Positions 5,353 through 7,138 of a stretch of 7,138 bases of DNA are shown in pieces. Source of the stretch: Tychonema litorale BBK16 (lineage in GTDB: Bacteria > Cyanobacteriota > Cyanobacteriia > Cyanobacteriales > Microcoleaceae); the NCBI RefSeq assembly GCF_021648855.1, contig NZ_JAKJHX010000176.1, positions 1 to 7,138 of the forward strand. Direction: 5' to 3'. The notes under the pieces were generated by a model. It saw only the letters and a list, made by a program, of their open reading frames with translations, was not told where the DNA came from and made no database searches. Position numbers and translations under genes: made by a program. How positions within the stretch are numbered: the first letter of the stretch is position 1; each line of letters begins with the position of its first letter.

Positions 5353-6939
5353 TTAGATCAGTGCCATCTTTTCAACTGATTTGATTGGCTCAACATCAGC
5401 AGCTAGAAACTCAGCAACTTGTGCTTCAATTTCATCGCGGACAATTTGGCGATACTCGAAGAAGTGTTCGATTTGGGCGCAAACGGATAGATAGCTGCTG
5501 ACACCACCGGGATTATGGTAATACATACTGAACAAATGGCTCCAAAATTGCCAACGAGTGCTGCGAAGTGCACCTTGTCGCCAGCAAATTGTGAGCAGTG
5601 CGCGGATTGTGACCCAGTTGACTTTCTTGCTACTATTTTTGCCTTTTTTGGGATAGGTTGCTTCTCCTAAGAGGCGAAAATGACGGTATGTGCGATCGAG
5701 AAAACGCTTTGGTTCATACAATTCCCAGAATGCTTCAACATACTCCTGAGCAATGTCTTCTAGGGGTCTTGTTGGCACAAAATTCATTAAAGTTGTCTGA
5801 TTGATGTTAGCGGATTCCTTGCGTAGTCGTCCTTCCTTTGCTAACCGATGCCAGAGTGCTGTATCTGGAAGCGCTTGCAGCATACTAAACAAAGCCGTGG
5901 GAATTGATGTTTCTTCTACGAACTTGACAATTCGTGCACCTGCTCCCGGCTTTTCACCATCAAATCCGATGATGAATCCGGCCATAACTCGTATACCTGT
6001 GCGAGTAATTCTTTCGACTGCTTCGCTGAGTGAACTACGAGTATTTTGAAATTTTTGAGTCAGGGCTAGGCTTTCTTCGTCTGGTGTTTCAATACCTAAA
6101 AATACAGAACCAAAATTACAGGCAACCATTGCATCCATCAATTCTTGATCGTTGGCTAAATCTACGGAAGCTTCTGTCGCAAAGGAAAATGGATATTGAT
6201 GTTCTACCATCCAGGGTAGAAGTTCTTTTAGGAATAGTTTGACGTTGCGTTTGTTGCCGATGAAGTTGTCATCAACCATGAAAATACTACGCCGCCAACC
6301 GAGTTCATATAGGCGATCGAGTTCTGCTATGATCTGCTCAGGGTTTTTGGTTCGTGGTTTACGGCCATAGAGGACGATGATGTCGCAAAATTCGCACTGG
6401 AAGGGACAACCTCGTGAGAATTGCACTGACATTTCGGCGTAGGCTTCAAATTCTAGTAAGTCGAATCGGGGGATGGGTGTGCCGGTGACATCGGGTCTTT
6501 CGCCACCGGAACGGAAGATGCCGGAAGTGACTCCATTGCCGATCGCCTCTACAAACAATGGTAAGGTAATTTCACCTTCATCTAAAATTAAATAATCTGC
6601 ACCAGCCATTTTTGCTTCGTCGGGTAATGCTGTGGGATAGGGCCCACCTACGGCAACTTGCTTATTTCTCTGCTTTGCTTCGCGAATCTGAAGGAGTAAA
6701 TCTTCTTTTTGGACAATCATTGAGGACAGAATGACTAAATCTGTCCAGGCCCATTCGGCTTCGGTAACTTGACGCACGTTGCGATCGACTAACTTATATT
6801 GCCAATCTTGTGGCAGAATGGCAGCTACTGTGACTAAACCCAGAGGTGGCAACATTGCCGATCGGTTTAGCAAAGCTAGGGTTTTCTCAAAAGACCAGAA
6901 ACTTTTGGGAAATTGTGGATACAGAAGTAAAACGTTCAT
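5353..6939 (-). CDS. B12-binding-domain radical SAM protein with DUF4070-like C-terminus (HpnP-like architecture)
   Basis: 528 residues. An N-terminal Rossmann-like cobalamin-binding domain (about 1-135) opens MNVLLLYPQFPKSFWSFEKT and includes GLVTVAAILP and VAVGGPYPTALP. The position normally holding the DxHxxG cobalamin-ligand motif reads LVDRNVRQ, without His, as in HpnP-type relatives that bind cobalamin His-off. The radical SAM core has SRGCPFQCEFCD, with Cys178, Cys182 and Cys185 binding the 4Fe-4S cluster, then FMVDDNFIGN (220-229), GIETPD (281-286) and GFIIGFDGEKPG. About 385-525 matches a DUF4070-type tail rich in aromatic and basic residues. Relatives methylate unactivated carbons; HpnP methylates hopanoids at C2. 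This protein could be a methylase of a lipid or other hydrophobic substrate, but no hopanoid gene is nearby. AGGA lies six bases before the ATG and a promoter candidate is upstream, so it is probably transcribed alone. Confidence 0.9.
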   Translation of the reverse strand: MNVLLLYPQFPKSFWSFEKTLALLNRSAMLPPLGLVTVAAILPQDWQYKLVDRNVRQVTEAEWAWTDLVILSSMIVQKEDLLLQIREAKQRNKQVAVGGPYPTALPDEAKMAGADYLILDEGEITLPLFVEAIGNGVTSGIFRSGGERPDVTGTPIPRFDLLEFEAYAEMSVQFSRGCPFQCEFCDIIVLYGRKPRTKNPEQIIAELDRLYELGWRRSIFMVDDNFIGNKRNVKLFLKELLPWMVEHQYPFSFATEASVDLANDQELMDAMVACNFGSVFLGIETPDEESLALTQKFQNTRSSLSEAVERITRTGIRVMAGFIIGFDGEKPGAGARIVKFVEETSIPTALFSMLQALPDTALWHRLAKEGRLRKESANINQTTLMNFVPTRPLEDIAQEYVEAFWELYEPKRFLDRTYRHFRLLGEATYPKKGKNSSKKVNWVTIRALLTICWRQGALRSTRWQFWSHLFSMYYHNPGGVSSYLSVCAQIEHFFEYRQIVRDEIEAQVAEFLAADVEPIKSVEKMALI

Positions 6940-6964
6940 TCAAGTTCCTATTCAGTAATAATTT

Positions 6965-6994
6965 AGTATAGCTTTAGACCCAAGTCCTGTTCAA
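6965..6994 (-). promoter_or_regulatory. candidate sigma70-type promoter of the radical SAM gene
   Basis: Minus strand: TTGAAC (6994-6989), an 18-base spacer, then TATACT (6970-6965, 5 of 6 matches to TATAAT). Predicted start near 6958 gives a leader of about 20 bases that includes the ribosome site AGGA (6949-6946). Consensus-based inference. Confidence 0.48.
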
Positions 6995-7085
6995 ATTAAG
7001 GATTGAAAAATCTGGATTCAATCATGAGTTAGGCAGGATGTGGGACTGAACAGTATAATTGACGTAGGTTTAAATACAGAAATTT

Positions 7086-7120
7086 TTGACATACTCCCCG
7101 ACAAACAGGCGCGGGGATTC
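7086..7120. repeat. IS200/IS605 or TnpB-element end-like hairpin at window edge
   Basis: TCCCCG (7095-7100) pairs with CGGGGA (7112-7117) around an 11-base loop, preceded by TTGACATAC and followed by TTCTAATTCATGG. Read on the minus strand it gives GAATCCCCGCG, the loop, then CGGGGAGTATGTCAA. That is the look of sequences I recall just after tnpB genes in cyanobacterial IS605-type elements. The element body would then lie beyond the right edge. The hairpin is visible in the sequence; its identity is inferred. Confidence 0.5.
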
Positions 7121-7138
7121 TAATTCATGGTTCACAGA

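Noticed and set aside
5801..6242. Two + strand frames of 82 and 70 codons
   Set aside because: Both are antisense to the radical SAM core, where the protein motifs on the minus strand are unambiguous.
5353..6939. Naming the radical SAM gene hpnP
   Set aside because: Architecture fits, but many cyanobacterial DUF4070 radical SAM proteins are not HpnP and there is no hopanoid gene context. Phylogeny is needed.

Overview
The window looks like accessory or intergenic-rich chromosomal DNA from a cyanobacterium, probably a filamentous one. Three things support this. The near-HIP1 motif GCGATCG or CGATCGC recurs (for example around 1476, 3735, 4583, 4894, 5694 and 6780). There are short heptameric tandem repeats and palindromic dispersed repeats of a kind I associate with these genomes. 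The proteins also look cyanobacterial (TnpB/TnpA, GT61, an HpnP-like B12 radical SAM enzyme). This assignment rests on pattern recognition, not on a search.

Left edge (1-945): an IS200/IS605-family element. The first 244 codons of tnpB are open and intact, run leftward and leave the window. Divergent from it, on the + strand, is the C-terminal third of the Y1 transposase TnpA. It still has the C-terminal Tyr helix but has lost the N-terminal part carrying the HUH histidines. A terminal hairpin follows directly. A short Lys-rich gene (928-1041, minus strand) abuts this end, and its last codons and stop codon lie inside the IS-end sequence.

Centre-left (1146-3971): two leftward genes for FAD-dependent oxidoreductases, probably one transcription unit. 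The upstream gene (2439-3971) belongs to the carotene isomerase / retinol saturase-like group. The downstream gene (1146-2360) is a smaller flavin amine-oxidase-fold protein. A 12-bp-stem palindromic repeat sits in the 78-bp gap between them. No substrate can be assigned from sequence.

Centre-right (4202-5200): a single rightward gene for a family 61 glycosyltransferase. It is bracketed by intergenic DNA holding degenerate copies of one repeat, and two copies of a GGACAC/GTGTCC palindrome follow it.

Right (5353-6939): a leftward gene for a B12-binding-domain radical SAM protein with a C-terminal DUF4070-like region. Its architecture matches hopanoid C2-methylase HpnP, but I do not claim that identity. 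It has a credible promoter and ribosome binding site. The last 50 bases hold another hairpin that resembles an IS200/IS605 or TnpB-element end, so IS605-type sequences may flank the segment on both sides.

I see no clear evidence for a new defence system or other new multi-gene machine. The most notable points are the decayed IS605 element and its junction with the small gene, a possible TnpB-element end (perhaps with an omega-RNA guide) at the right edge, and the uncharacterised oxidoreductase pair.
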